A stretch of DNA of 64,000 bases from Nematopogon swammerdamellus (taxonomy: Eukaryota > Arthropoda > Insecta > Lepidoptera > Adelidae), in NCBI GenBank assembly GCA_946902875.1, contig OX336344.1:18993791-19057790 (forward strand), given 5' to 3'. Below, one piece after another: positions 46,010-57,510 of this stretch; the stretch's first letter is position 1; every line of letters begins with the position of its first letter. The notes beneath the pieces were generated by a model. The model made no database searches, was not told where the DNA came from, and saw only the letters and a list, made by a program, of their open reading frames with translations. Both the position numbers and the translations under genes were made by a program.

Positions 46010-46490
46010 CATACGTAAGCAAAGTAATCGGTGATGTACTGCAAAGTAAAGGTAAATTACAGCACAATACCGACCACCACGTTTCGCAAAGTATTCGGAC
46101 AATATCAAACACAAAGTAAGGCGTGAAGACCCACTTGCTGCACGACACGGTGGAAAGACCGTGCCGAAGTGAGAGGTGGCTACCTGTCGCCTTTTAGCAC
46201 GGCATCTTGTCCTTATTCCTCAGTCGCCTTTTGTTTTGTAGTTTATTATATTGCTTTACTTCTTAATACATTATTGCCACAAACTATTCTTGTTCGCCTG
46301 CATATACTTCTCCCGCATCCCAATGGTTGGTTAGAATAGAATGCCTCACATCATTAAGCTCACCTATTGTGCCTAATTTGTATAAATTTGTGTTCAATAA
46401 AGAATATATACATATATGTATATACATACTCCATGCAAGGGGAGAGATTGAGTGGGGTTATTCATTTTAAGTACCGGCCCCACACAGTAT
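46010..46490 (-). repeat. Repeat C interrupted by an RTE-like tail
   Basis: Minus copy; 46010-46232 and 46431-46490 are repeat C. The intervening ~200 bp is unrelated and ends in the retroposon-like sequence at 46290-46430. Confidence 0.7.
46290..46430 (+). mobile_element. RTE-like retroposon 3' end inserted in repeat C
   Basis: TTGTTCGCCTGCATATACTT ... GAATGCCTCACATCATTAAG ... GTTCAATAAAG, ending in ATAC-type repeats. The layout (short 3' UTR, simple-repeat tail) is that of RTE-class LINE ends. A close relative is at 59841-59979. Confidence 0.5.
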
Positions 46491-46727
46491 CATTTAGAAA
46501 TATATGCCCTATTTCCACTCGAATCTACTATATCGTCAATTCTTTCTGTGCCTTTTCTAACAATTTATAAACACAAGAGAAACATATAAACGAAAAATAT
46601 TTCATACTTTTAATTTGGTTCTAAGAAGGTTTAAACAGAGTATGTACAAGAAAAAACCACAATAAATTAAATTAAACTTTTGTAATAAGTATTAAATAGT
46701 AAAGTTAAGTACTCGTATATTATACTA

Positions 46728-47450
46728 GCTTTTGCCCGCGGCTTTGCTCGCGTTAGACTCGGTTTAATAGCAAATACTATTTAAACGAAAATATATGATA
46801 ATAAACGATCGCTTATTTTATATTCTTTCTCTCTCCCGCCCATACTTTTTTTTTTTTTTTATGTAATCCGGTATGGGTGTCTGAGTCAGAGGGGCCAAAG
46901 CACATGCTCTGACTAGCCAATATCACCTCCGAGAAGGTAGGTGCCATACCGGAGACTTCCCTGGATTGCTGGCTATACTGGACTAGAGGAGAACACAACC
47001 GAGGTTGCTATGCGGCCATCTTACATCCTGTACGGTGGTACCAACCCAGTCGGCTTCAATTTGAGCCTACCACCTAGTAAGGGGCAAGGGAAGGGACCTA
47101 CAGTTTTACACCGGTTCCGAACGGTGAAGCAGCAGGTGTAGGTATGCACGTAAATTTTTTCGTCAGAAAAAACTCATTGGTACACGCCGGTTGGATTCGA
47201 ACCTCGAACCTCCCGCACGAGAAGCCGATGCCCAAACCACTCGGCCACCCGCCGCTAAATACTTTACTTTCTTCGATACTGCTCACCCCTAAGGCTATTT
47301 AGCGTGATGCTGTATAGCCTATAGTGAGCCTCAAGAACTACGCTTTCCATTGTTGCAAACCGCATCAATATCTGTTAAGTGGTTTCGGAGTTTACCTCAA
47401 ACATACATACATACAGACAGACGTTCCCTTTTATAAGAAGTAGAGAAGAA
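46728..47450 (-). repeat. Element J interrupted by SINE-A
   Basis: CTAGCTTTTGCCCGCGG ... GTTTAATAGCAAAT to 46845, then from 47256 GCTATTTAGCGTGATGC, GTGAGCCTCAAGAACTA and CAAACATACATACATACAGA. The intervening 410 bp is SINE-A. Confidence 0.65.
46846..47255 (-). mobile_element. SINE-A, full length, inserted in element J
   Basis: Complete minus copy. Element J sequence stops at 46845 and resumes at 47256, so the SINE inserted into an existing J copy. Confidence 0.9.
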
Positions 47451-49044
47451 GAGATGTCGTGTGTGTTATTTATTTGTGCATTATGTATTCTGTCCATTTA
47501 TGAATACATTTTCAGTTTGAATTTATATTACTTTCCAAATTCGACTTACAAATACTTAGTATTACAAAAATCACAAAACATCCTCCTTTCTCCTCGAACA
47601 ATCTTCACATAAGTAAATCCTAAAATAAGATAAGGCGTCTGAGAACCATCGGACGGTTCCATTGTAGCCGACGTCGACCTACGTCAACTTGCCGCCCACG
47701 TGTCAATCTTGGTAAGAGAGACTTATCTTATCTCACAGTGAAGATTCATCAGAAGCTCGATTCTGCTATTAAATTACTGTCTGTGTTACGTTTGTGTTTC
47801 GTCAAAACCGCACGTTTCGCCAAAATGCTATTCTACTCGCTAAGTTAGAGCAAACGCGCGTGTTATGTTATGTTATGTTTGTGAAACACTAACACGCCGT
47901 CCGCTTCAAAGGAACGATGTGTTTTGGTCAAAACATATTATTTGTGAGGTGATTTCGAGTGTTTTGTTTTGAGTTTTGGGTTTAAGTTTAAATTGTTGGT
48001 TGTGAAAGTTTCGAAAAATGGCAGAAGGCTATCTAGAATGAGAATGAGGAGACAGGGATCGCCAAGAGAGAACTGAGAGACGCGTCAAACCATCTCGACG
48101 TACCAATGATTTAGTTTATTTATTATGTATTATTTATTTATTTATTGAATTTTTTTTATTTTTTTTTTATGGATTCTATTATTCATTATTCATTATTCAC
48201 TATTCACTATTCACTATTCAGTATTCACTATTTACTATTTATTATTTATTATTTATTTGTTTAATATCCTTTATTTCACGTTTTTAAAATGTTATATTAA
48301 TTTTACATATTATTATATTAAACTGAAAGTAATAAAACACAAAATTAATACAAATCTAATAAAAACGGTAATTATTAATTATTCATGTTTGCCGTTTTGG
48401 CTTCTAAATAAATTATGTTAACGTACCTACTATTCAGATTATTTCAGTGAAATTATATTAATTGTAATATCACTTACGTTTATGCATATTATATTTTATA
48501 TCTATGTAATAATAATTATATAACATTTTGTAAAAATGATTCTTTCTAGCAAATAAATCCCCAACAAAGAGGGATTTGTAAAATGGTATCACATATAAGA
48601 GCGTGTCGCCAAGCGACGAAAATCAGTAAACATTTGCATTCAATTTGAACAAAATAAATGTATAACTCGCTTAATTATGAATGTTTGTTACAATAATTAA
48701 TTCTTGCATATTATTATGCACCTATTACGCATAATTCATTATTTTTATTGGTAAGTATTTAAAAGAAAAAACTTTAGTCAACATTATTGTCCGAATTTTT
48801 CGCGTTAGGCGACGCAATGACAAACCTTCACCTAAGCTCCGCCTCCTGTTACCATAGACACTAACTAAACGTGTTTTGTAAATAGCAGAATAGCATCATG
48901 TGGAAACCACGTCCAAACTTACTCGTGTTATGTTTGACTCAAACACAACACACGAAGTATGTTTGAAAATTGTGCAATTAGCAGAATCGAGCTTCTGGAC
49001 CAATACTAACACTTCTAATCCAAGTAAAGCAACAGGAAACTTCA
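47451..49044. other. Unique intergenic DNA
   Basis: 47640-48110 is non-repetitive with TGTTATGTTATGTTATG and a good-context ATGGCAGAAGGC (48018) whose frame closes after 7 codons. Otherwise AT-rich with the 7-bp minisatellite. Confidence 0.4.
48178..48256 (+). repeat. 7-bp minisatellite ATTCACT
   Basis: About eleven units grading from ATTCATT through ATTCACT to ATTTATT. Confidence 0.85.
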
Positions 49045-49146
49045 AGGAGGGGGGTGTTAAAAGTTTGACTTCTCCGTCTGTTTGTGTGTCTGTCTTTGGC
49101 ATCGTATAACTCTCAAACGCATGGGCCGATTTCTATGCGGTTTTTA
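49045..49146 (-). repeat. Fold-back G tail fragment
   Basis: AAGGAGGGGGGTGTTAAAAG ... TGGCATCGTATAACTCTCAA ... TTTCTATGCGGTTTTT, the reverse complement of a G tail. Confidence 0.5.
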
Positions 49147-49556
49147 GGGTTTCGTATCCATCGTACGGGACCCTATTACTAGTCAGTTTCGATAAAAAAA
49201 ACCGGCCAAGTGCGAGTCGAACTCGCGCACCGAGGATTCCGTATCGCCATGTCATGGTCAGCGCCACTCACGCCATCTATGTATTAGTTAAAATGTTTCA
49301 TACTCTTTTCGGTAGATGGCGCGCATACACTTTTTAGTTTCTTGTATTCGGGCACACCGTGATTTTTTTTACTTTTTCTTATTTTTATTATTTGTTGTTA
49401 TATCGGCCATAATAACACATATTCTGTGAAAGTTTCAACGTGCTACCTATTACGGTTCAAAAGATACAGCCCTCGGACAGACGGCGGCGTAAGCTTAGTT
49501 CTTACTAAGCCTACTCTACTAAGGGTCCCGTACGACGGATACGGAACCCTAAAAAT
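49141..49556 (-). repeat. Repeat F, full length plus stub
   Basis: 49141-49185 is an F end. A full minus-orientation element runs from AAAACCGGCCAAGTGCGAGTC (49199) to ATACGGAACCCTAAAAATG. Confidence 0.75.
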
Positions 49557-50324
49557 GTAGTTCACACTGTAGGTATGTTGTCTTTCTAAAAGTTTCGGAA
49601 GCAATATACACTCTACATATTTATTCTGTGACTCTACCTTAGGAGTTAAGTTGTTTGATGAATGAACAAGACGCTTCCTTACTGACTGTGTCTTATAGCA
49701 CGGAATTAATTACACTTCTCTACGTTTCTGCAAGACGACGCCTCTCTGTATGTGCCCCAGGTACACAATTAGCTTATTAAATTACACATAACGTTTTCCC
49801 TAACAAGCCACAGCGCAATCTCACTCATCCGACTCCTTAATTGTAGTAGATAACGTACATAGACGAAAGTAGACGAAACATCAAATTAATTAGGAACAAT
49901 TATTTGAATGTGGAACGAAATAAGGACCACACCACCACACAAGAAACTACATACACTAACCCAGTCGCTTACGCTATATTGGGGGTTTCCTAGTAAAAAC
50001 TAGGGGCTTTCCTATTTTGACTCTATAAATATTAAACTTTTGCATACCTAGTGAGTTTATAAGAAAATCCCAACAAACAAAATGAATTTACCTAGTATGT
50101 GATAGGCGGATAACCCTGGATGCAGCGTTCTAATATCTACATTCGTTTGGCAATATGGTAACCAAGTAAATGAAAACTTTTGTTTATAAAGCTAGCATAA
50201 AATTCGTTATAAAACGAATATCATTTCTGTTGACTGTGCAGTCAGTGAATTAACAGTTAATATATATTATAAGAATCCAAACATTATTTAAGGGCTGACT
50301 AAATTAAATTAAACTACTCTAAAT

Positions 50325-50718
50325 TGATGTCGGCTCCGTAAGTGTGTTCTGTCGCTTATTTCATGGGGAGTGCTCGGAGGAGCTGTTTAATGCGATCCCG
50401 CCGCCGTCCTCTTTCCACCTCCGCACCACGCGCACTGGGCAGGGATTTCATCTCTACACGCTGAACTTACCGCGGATGCGTACCAATCGATTCTGCAGAT
50501 CTTTCCTCTACAGAGTCGGCAAACTCTGGAACGCTCTCCGTGCCCATATATTTCCCCTCAAGTACAGTCTCGGGTCCTTCAAGAGGGGCGTGAATGGGCA
50601 CCTGTCAGGTCGGCATGGCATTCGCAACCCCCGCATACGACCGAATGTCCATGGGCGTCGTTAGACACCTTATGGGTGGATCGACGCCATATTATGTCGC
50701 GCTGTCAATAAAAAAAAA
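50325..50718 (+). mobile_element. LINE-E copy: RT C-terminus and 3' end
   Basis: Starts GATGTCGGCTCCG, the VGSLSVFYRLFHGE segment, though a substitution destroys the first codons. From 50344 a frame encodes FCRLFHGECSEELFNAIPP through RGVNGHLSGRHGIRNP, stopping at 50664. Tail CAATAAAAAAAA at ~50718. Confidence 0.75.
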
Positions 50719-50800
50719 TTTAAACTAAAATACATAGAATTAAAGCAGGTACGAAAATGTCGCCCAATTCGACCGTCGCGTCGTCGCCGAAGCATCTAAA

Positions 50801-50909
50801 GCACGGTCAGCCTCCAAACGGTCGAGCGGTCACCCATCCAAGTACTGACCGCGCTCAGCAATGCTTATCAACAGTCGACCGACCGCACCACTGAGCTACC
50901 GAGGCTGAC
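50801..50909 (-). mobile_element. SINE-B head only (5S/tRNA promoter piece)
   Basis: Holds just the promoter head. On minus: box A TAGCTCAGTGG, the 5S-like TACTTGGATGGGTGACCGC and GAGGCTGACCGTG. The body is absent. A clean copy of the 5S segment. Confidence 0.8.
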
Positions 50910-52058
50910 ATGTTGTTCAAGTAGGAATATTTGCAGGTATTCATAGGGACGTATTCCTATGATACACGAGGCTGGAAGGGTTTAGGAATACAGACTCATC
51001 CATCATCTTAAAACCATTGACTTCTTAAAACTAAAACATTCCGTATTTGTTCGCTTGTATACAGCATATTATTATGTTAACGACATGATAGAGCAAATAT
51101 ACTTCGGGATCCAATTTATAAATGCAAATGTCATTAGGCCTAAAATGACAGCACGCCTTCGCAGTTTTATTTTTAACCTGTATAATTTTCTTAACTGACA
51201 AAAAGAACTTGTTAAGTTTTATTCACAGGTAGCAACGTTAAAACGAAATTCTCATTAATATTCCCGTTGAAAGTGGCGAATTTATTCAGCGCTCTTTAAT
51301 CAAAAACCCGGCGAAACTTACTTTGACTCCCTCGTTGATTATTTGATTGCCCTTTTCAGTCAAACTAATCTTTCGCGAGAAAAATTTTTGCGACTCTGTC
51401 CGCCTCGACTGTAGGTGTGAATACATTGCTAAAGCTTAAATTGAATTTCTTGGAAATATTTCTTCATAGTAATTTATGTCCGACGAAAGCTTAGTTTCAT
51501 CAGGACTCAGGACAGAGTTGATATAAGTTATAAATATATTATGTATTGTTAGTTTATAAAATGCTTTGTAACGCGGGGCATCTACTTAAGATCCGGACTA
51601 CATTGGGTATAGACGAGGGTATAGATAGATACATTAGAGGTATAGATAGGTACATTATGTACATAAGTAGGTATTATTGTTGCAAATTCGCTTTTACACG
51701 TCATGTCCAAATCTAACCCTATTCATCATTTTATTGATCATATATCCTAATCCTAATAAATAAATCTAAGTTTCTATGGGAGACCGGCGCGGCGGCGCGG
51801 CGCGGCGGGCGGCCGTGTAACGTACGTCAATATATAAATAAGGACATTTATATATTGACGTACGTTACACGGCCGCCCGCCGCTCGATAGCTCGAAAACC
51901 GCTTTATCAATTTACATACGGTTTTAATGTTACATTCGGCCACTTTTCAAGATGGTTTTAGGCTATAAATCATAACGCTACGTCATCGCCACAGTGGCCT
52001 GAGCTGTGAGCAAAAAGTAACTCAAAGCCGCGGGCAAAAGCTAGGTATATAATAAATC
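50910..52058. other. Intergenic DNA with a perfect hairpin
   Basis: Unique AT-rich sequence; hairpin at 51803-51882, then an element-J-like end (AAAGCCGCGGGCAAAAGCTAG) near 52022-52045. Confidence 0.4.
51803..51882. repeat. Perfect hairpin, 37-bp arms, 6-bp loop
   Basis: Left arm 51803-51839 (CGGCGGGCGGCCGTGTAACG...), loop AAGGAC, right arm 51846-51882 exactly complementary. Confidence 0.9.
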
Positions 52059-52225
52059 TGGATGTAAGATGGCCGCATAGCACCCTCAGTTGTGTTCTCC
52101 TCTAGTCCAGTATATCCAGTAATCCAGGGAAGTCTCCTGTATGGCACCTACCTTCTCAGAGGTGATATTGGCTGGTCAGAGCATGTGCTTTGGCCCTCCG
52201 ACTCAGCCAACCATACCGGATTACA
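52059..52225 (+). mobile_element. SINE-A, 3' half
   Basis: Starts at GGATGTAAGATGGCCGC and ends at CCGGATTACA without a clear A-tail. 5'-truncated. Confidence 0.8.
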
Positions 52226-53117
52226 AGATATAAAACACCTAAATCCGGTACAAATCGAGTGTTCAGCTGATTTGCCAGTTCCGAAGTGGACTAAGTATGC
52301 AGGAATGAACTTTCTTATTGTGGGCACAAGTGCTAGTTCTGTAGGCAGACTAGCCCCAAATAAAATAATCAAAGCCAGGATCAGCCTAAGCAGTTACTTC
52401 ATTATTCGAAACACACTCACTCGCCCCTTACATACGCGTGGCTCAAAAGGGTTCAGCCGGCACTTCGCCGGGAGAGATTCTGCCACGCCGCCTAACTCGC
52501 AGCCGACTCCTCCATCCGTCTCAACCAAATTGGGATAATAAATGAGCTATCATTACCAAAGGAAACTTTCGAAATTCTCCAACAGGTGCGCTGCCACAAG
52601 CCACACTAATATCCACCTCAACCCACTCAACATAAGATCGCTTTTCACAAATTCCACATTATCATAATACTCACCGAAATGAACACATATTGGTCTCTGA
52701 GCGAATGGAATAAAGACTAATATGGAGTGCAGTTTTCTTTTCTTGAGCCGTGGTCGATATCGGACGAGTATCCTTGGCGAATTTGTTTTAAGTGTAATTT
52801 TTGGTGATCATTAGAATGTCGTTAATCTTAATCGGGGTAGTGAAAATACCGCTCTCGAGTGAACAATTAAATAAGGTCCAATGAACCCTGAAGTTCTCTA
52901 ACGACCATTTCCTATGGACCATTTGCTTCAAATGCTTTTCCCCTAACATTTTGGCAAATTAAAGCGAATTATTCGACATTTGAAAACATTGACAGGCCAG
53001 GTCTTAACTTCTTCGAATTGGTCAGTGAAACAATTGAAGGCGGAATACATTTATATTTCATCAAACAACACAAATTCGAAAAAAGAATTCAGAGAGAGAC
53101 TCAGCACCATTTTGTTG
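52226..53117. other. Unique intergenic DNA
   Basis: A ~100-codon open frame runs through 52230-52538 from the adjoining SINE; no recognisable domain or splice site. Confidence 0.4.
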
Positions 53118-53391
53118 TTTACATTGGACTTTTCAGAACCCGTCGGTTCTCTAAATCATTTCTTTGTCGCACCGCTAGGGTGTGAAACCGTCTTCCGGCG
53201 AGTGTGCTTTCCGAATCCTGTAACCTGTCTTCAAACGTTGTATTAACAGGCTAGACAGCCTAGCAACAGTCCGCAAATCTGCTGGCATGGCACCTAACTG
53301 AGCGTGGTTTCGCGAGGAGAGGTGATTTTGGCTCTGTCGACTGCACCATCGGTCTCTCGGCACAGCCACCCGTGTTGTTTTACATAAAAAA
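53118..53391 (+). mobile_element. LINE-D copy with intact 3' end
   Basis: Plus-strand translation gives RTRRFSKSFLCRTARV, a premature TGA in place of the expected Trp, then NRLPASVLSESCNLSS and a 3' UTR. It ends CTCGGCACAGCCACCCGTG ... TTTTACATAAAAAAA at 53391. That tail is strikingly like the SINE-A tail. Confidence 0.7.
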
Positions 53392-55136
53392 ATATAACTA
53401 AATTACGCACTTAATTCGATGTTGCAATATTTCCAGCTGCTCCGTTTTACCTAATTTGAGTACTTTTACTTTTTAGCTTATGATCATAATTTCTAACAAC
53501 TTTAGCTATGATTGATTATGATGGCGTAAACAATCCATCAGATGTGTCTGTTCGAGATGCCTTATCATAACAATCTCAAGAGGTTCCAAAATATGAGAGA
53601 AAAGATATTTCGATAAGCATTTCTCAAATCTGCTAAGCGTTGGAAGCTCGGCTCCTCCAAAGATAATTTCGACGAGGATTTCAAAAACGTCTTCCTCTTC
53701 TCAAGGCCCACAAAACAAAACAAGTATAAACCACTGCATCTACACGTAGCAAGGCTGAGAAGAATCTCCCAGGTCTATCGAAGTAGACGGAAAGTATTTA
53801 TACGTCGTTGGAAGAAGGCGCGACGACGCCTCGAGGTGCTGAATGATTTATGAAGAAAGTTTGCGAGAACCACTTACAGCCAGCCACCCTGTCTCTGCTG
53901 CGCGGCGACCGGTTATCGTCCCCGCCGATATTCCGGAACTCGCTCGGAAGTTCTGAGAAAAGACTTAGCCGGTGAAAATAGCAATTTGGAACGATAAAGA
54001 CAATTCAGAAGGACAAAAAATCTAATTCGGTTATAGCGCTAAAGACAGCACTAAACGTTCTTAGAGGGAAGAACCATTTCAAGGGTAAGACAAAAGGGCC
54101 CTTCGCAAATCGCTAAATGCAATCTATTCCGTCCGATCCACAGGCAGTCATTAAAATAATTTACCCGTGTGACCTACTTACCTTAACCCAGCTACGCTAT
54201 CGACGAATCCAATATTTCAACACCTACCATCAACCCAACTAAGTAGGTACTGAGACAGGGAAATTTCTAGGGAGCAAACCTTCCTTTTGCACCCCACCTG
54301 CCAACATGTCGGCAGGAAAATAAATTGAACAGTTAAATTGGAGCTCAGAGGCATTTCCATTAATTCGCCTGTTACATTGCGTCCGTGAGTTCTATTCTTT
54401 TTCCGCAGTCAGTGAAGCACGAGTTTAAGGGACAGAGGCACTTCTCCGCGTGTGCACGGGAACACAATACTGATACGAATGGAATTTTCTCTCTTACTAC
54501 AAATTGATTAAGAATAGTGTTTCCTATAAGTTATATTAATCTATAGGTTTTGCCAGCGGCTTCGCTCGCGTTAAATTTGTATTTAAAAAGAAGAAAATAA
54601 AGTAAGTAAGCCCGCCATCGTACCTTTATTTCGGCATGCGGAACAATTCGATTTGTATGAGAGCCACATGTTGGCGTAACCGAAACTGAATTTTATTTAG
54701 CCTATCCTTTGTCGCGTATAATCGAATGTGCTTGGACTAAGTTTCATCGAATTCGGATGATTGGCTTAAGAGCTATGGAGGAACAATACATAGGTACATA
54801 CAGAAAAGATTTCTAAAAATCGTAAATTTTGTTTTATTATCATACATAGAGTCTACAAACGCATACTACTGCATGTGTAGACTCATAAAACAAAGTAACT
54901 TAATCCATGACAATCCCTTACAGATTTTTTATTAGTATTGATGATACAGGCTTATTTTTTGACCACATAGATAGACCCAGATCGAAGAAGAGATGCGAAG
55001 ATCTCAGGGAAAATTAAATTCCACCACCGCCCTAGATCAACAGTGCATCTGAAAATGTTCCAGACGTCAATCATTGATGATTGTCCATAGAATTCCTGGT
55101 TGGACGGTAAATTCACTACCACTGTACAGTAGCCGG
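53392..55136. other. Unique intergenic DNA
   Basis: 53600-54060 has a coding-like composition but stops in all frames. 54545-54800 is a repeat end (GCGGCTTCGCTCGCGTT) with the usual AATTCGGATGATTGGC segment. Confidence 0.4.
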
Positions 55137-55291
55137 CAGTAAATGATGTACATTGATCATTAGAAAGAGACAATCCGGTTGTAGAGCAGCGTCGTCTCTG
55201 TCGCACGAACTCGCACGTCTCTGTGCGACAGGGACGACGTTCTACAACCGGATTGTCTCTTTCTAAAGTTTGATGAACATTATTTACTGCC
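55137..55291. repeat. Long hairpin, ~67-bp arms
   Basis: CAGTAAATGATGTACATTGA ... CAATCCGGTTGTAGAGCAGC on the left mirrors GACGTTCTACAACCGGATTG ... AACATTATTTACTG on the right, with a ~16-bp loop. Few mismatches. Confidence 0.75.
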
Positions 55292-55385
55292 GGGTGCTAT
55301 ACGTCTTTTACTAAGTGTCTAAGTAGGATGTCGGTTGCTTGAAGCTTAGATTGGTGCGATTCACGCACCAATAATAGTCTCATTA
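55283..55385 (+). repeat. Left copy of a ~100-bp direct repeat
   Basis: TTACTGCCGGGTGCTATACG ... GATTGGTGCGATTCACGCAC; a second copy at 55975-56072 is ~90% similar. SINE-B/C and SINE-A lie between. Ends in a TTGGTGCG/CGCACCAA hairpin. Confidence 0.8.
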
Positions 55386-55399
55386 ATGTCCCTTGCCCC

Positions 55400-55719
55400 T
55401 TTTTTTTGGAAACTGACACGGATGGCTACATCACCTACAACATCCGTGATGTCAGCTCAGAACACCGGGTGAATTTGGTGCCACGTCAATGCTTCCCTTC
55501 GGTCGTGCCGGCTACACTGAACTGGACGGAAAACACGAACTACTTACATAGCCGTTTCGACCGACGTTTCATTCAGTGCGGTGGTACCAACCTGGGCGAG
55601 TTAAACCCTACCACCTAGTAATATAAGAAGGGAGTCATATCCCTTAGTCGCCTTTTACGACATGCACGGGGAGAGATGCAGTGGGGCTATTCTTTTAAAG
55701 TACCGGCCCCACACGGTAC
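55400..55719 (-). mobile_element. C-head / SINE-B-body chimera
   Basis: Third copy of the chimeric subfamily, with the identical junction around 55617-55640. Least diverged of the three. Confidence 0.8.
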
Positions 55720-55744
55720 AAACTACTACTGGCAGTGGTACTAC

Positions 55745-55972
55745 TTACTAGGTGGTAGGCTCAAATTGTAGCCGACTGGGTCGATACCACCGTACTGGAT
55801 GTAAGATAGCCGCATAGCAGCCTCAGTTGTGTTCTCCTCTAGTCCAGTACAGCCAGCAATCCAGGGAAGTCTCCTGTATGGCACCTACCTTCTCGGAGGT
55901 GATATTGGCTGGTCGGAGCATGTGCTTTGGCCCCTCCGACTCAGCGAACCATACCAGATTACATAAAAAAAA
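55745..55972 (+). mobile_element. SINE-A, 5'-truncated
   Basis: Body and tail from TTACTAGGTGGTAGGC to ACATAAAAAAAA. Sits between a SINE-B/C chimera and the second arm of a ~100-bp direct repeat. Confidence 0.85.
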
Positions 55973-55974
55973 TT

Positions 55975-56072
55975 ACTGCCGGGCACTATACGTCTTTTAT
56001 TAAGTGTCTAAGTAGAATATCGGTGGCCTGAAACTTAGATTGGTGCGATTCACGCACCAATAATGGTCTCAA
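55975..56072 (+). repeat. Right copy of the ~100-bp direct repeat
   Basis: TTACTGCCGGGCACTATACG to CACCAATAATGGTCTCA; see 55283-55385. Confidence 0.8.
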
Positions 56073-56130
56073 TAAGAACCTGTGAAATAACATAGATAAT
56101 TTTGGAAAATTTGGAAACACTGGAAAACGT

Positions 56131-56518
56131 TTTTAGTGTTCCGTATCCGTCGTACGGGGCCCTATTACTAAGCCTACGCCGCCGCCGCCGTCTGTCTGTT
56201 TGTCTGTCCGTCTGTCTGTTTGTCTGTCCGTCTGTCCGAGAGCTGTATCTCTTGAACCGTAATAGGTTAGCCCCACAGAACACCTATTTGGGTTCTGATC
56301 TGTGGTTAGCCCCTTTGAAATGTTCACAGAATATCACTGATATAACAACAAATAATAAAAATAAGAAAAGGTAAATTCACGGGGTTCTCCATACTAAAAA
56401 CTAAAAAGTGTATGCGCGCCATCTACCGAAAAGAGTATGAAGCATTTTAACTAATACATAGATGGCGTGAGTGGCGCTGACCATGACATGGCGATACGGA
56501 ACCCTCGGAACGGTTTTT
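56131..56518 (+). repeat. Repeat F, full length
   Basis: TTAGTGTTCCGTATCCGTCG to GATACGGAACCCTCGG; the GCACTTGGCC end is deleted. Contains a CCG triplet run at 56177-56190 and a ~40-bp insertion after AATAGG. Confidence 0.7.
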
Positions 56519-56855
56519 AAATTACTTATGGGCTTATCCCAATATTCGTGCGTTTTGGGCTTATTTGACCTCACTGCACAGTGATAAATCTCTCCATGTA
56601 AGACGTCCGTTCCTCCAGGTAAAGCCTTCTTATTGCTTTAAGCCTCAGACAGGGCCCTCCCTAAAAGGTTTTTGACACTTTGGTAGATTGAAGAAAAAAC
56701 TGTTGATTTACCTATTCACTAAAAGGTCTAAGAGGTGGGTAACAAGATGTACAATAATTACTGAGAGAAATATATTTAAGGGATAAGTCCGCCTTTGCTC
56801 AACATGTATGAATTCACTATCATATTTCTGGCAATAAATAATCTACCTAGTCTAA

Positions 56856-57084
56856 CAGTTTTCACTTTGTTGCTTTTGCGGTAGAGACGCTCGGTCCGTG
56901 GAGTTCTGGTGCCAGGAGTTTCCTGAAGAAGCTCGGGAAGCTTCTAGTCGATGTAACTGGTGTCCCGCAATCAAAGGCTTACTTCATCCAACGAGTTAGC
57001 TTTGCCATCCAGCGGGGAAATGCCGCAAGTGTGCTAGGTACTTTTACCTTAGATTCATTTGATAATTATTTTAATATTGTTTAG
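56856..57084 (+). pseudogene. REL-LINE C-terminal stub
   Basis: Translation gives FHFVAFAVETLGPWSSGA, then a KLGKLLVDVTG stretch and FAIQRGNAASVLGT, ending at TAG 57082-57084. It matches the end of the 29640-30491 frame. Only the last ~75 residues remain; the 5' side is truncated. No frameshift inside. Confidence 0.7.
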
Positions 57085-57193
57085 TTAAGTTACTTCAAAT
57101 CTAAAATTGACGTTAAAACATATCTAAAACAAAACATTAATTCACCACTTGGTTTTAGTCAAGTACCCGCGTCGTCAGTGTACCTACATAATT

Positions 57194-57510
57194 CCGCTGT
57201 ATCCCGACAATCGGGGTAAGCTGAGTAATCTGTGTTGTTCTGCAAGTAGATACACTTGAAAATGACAGCACAACACCGACCACCACGTTCAGCGATGTAT
57301 TAAGACAAGATAACTATCAAGCAGCATAAGTAAGGCACGAAGTTCCACCAGCTGCATAACTCGGTGGAAGGACCACGCCAAGATGAAAGGTGGCTTGGCT
57401 ATCCTGTCGCCCTTTAGCACGGCACTTATCGCTTAGTCGCCTATTACGACATGCACGGGGAGATATGCCGTGGGGCTATAATTTTTAAGTACCCGCTCCA
57501 CACAGTACAC
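57194..57510 (-). repeat. Repeat C, full length
   Basis: Minus copy from CGCTGTATCCCGACAATCGG to CGCTCCACACAGTAC. Confidence 0.75.

Noticed and set aside
48018..48041. ATG in good context (ATGGCAGAAGGC) as a gene start
   Set aside because: The frame closes after seven codons and no donor site precedes the stop.
50801..50909. 5S rRNA gene or pseudogene
   Set aside because: Only the internal control region is 5S-like; the 5' part is tRNA-like and the piece matches SINE-B heads elsewhere.
53600..54060. Coding-like plus-strand stretch with Lys/Arg-rich translation
   Set aside because: Interrupted by stops in all three frames; no repeat or domain recognised.
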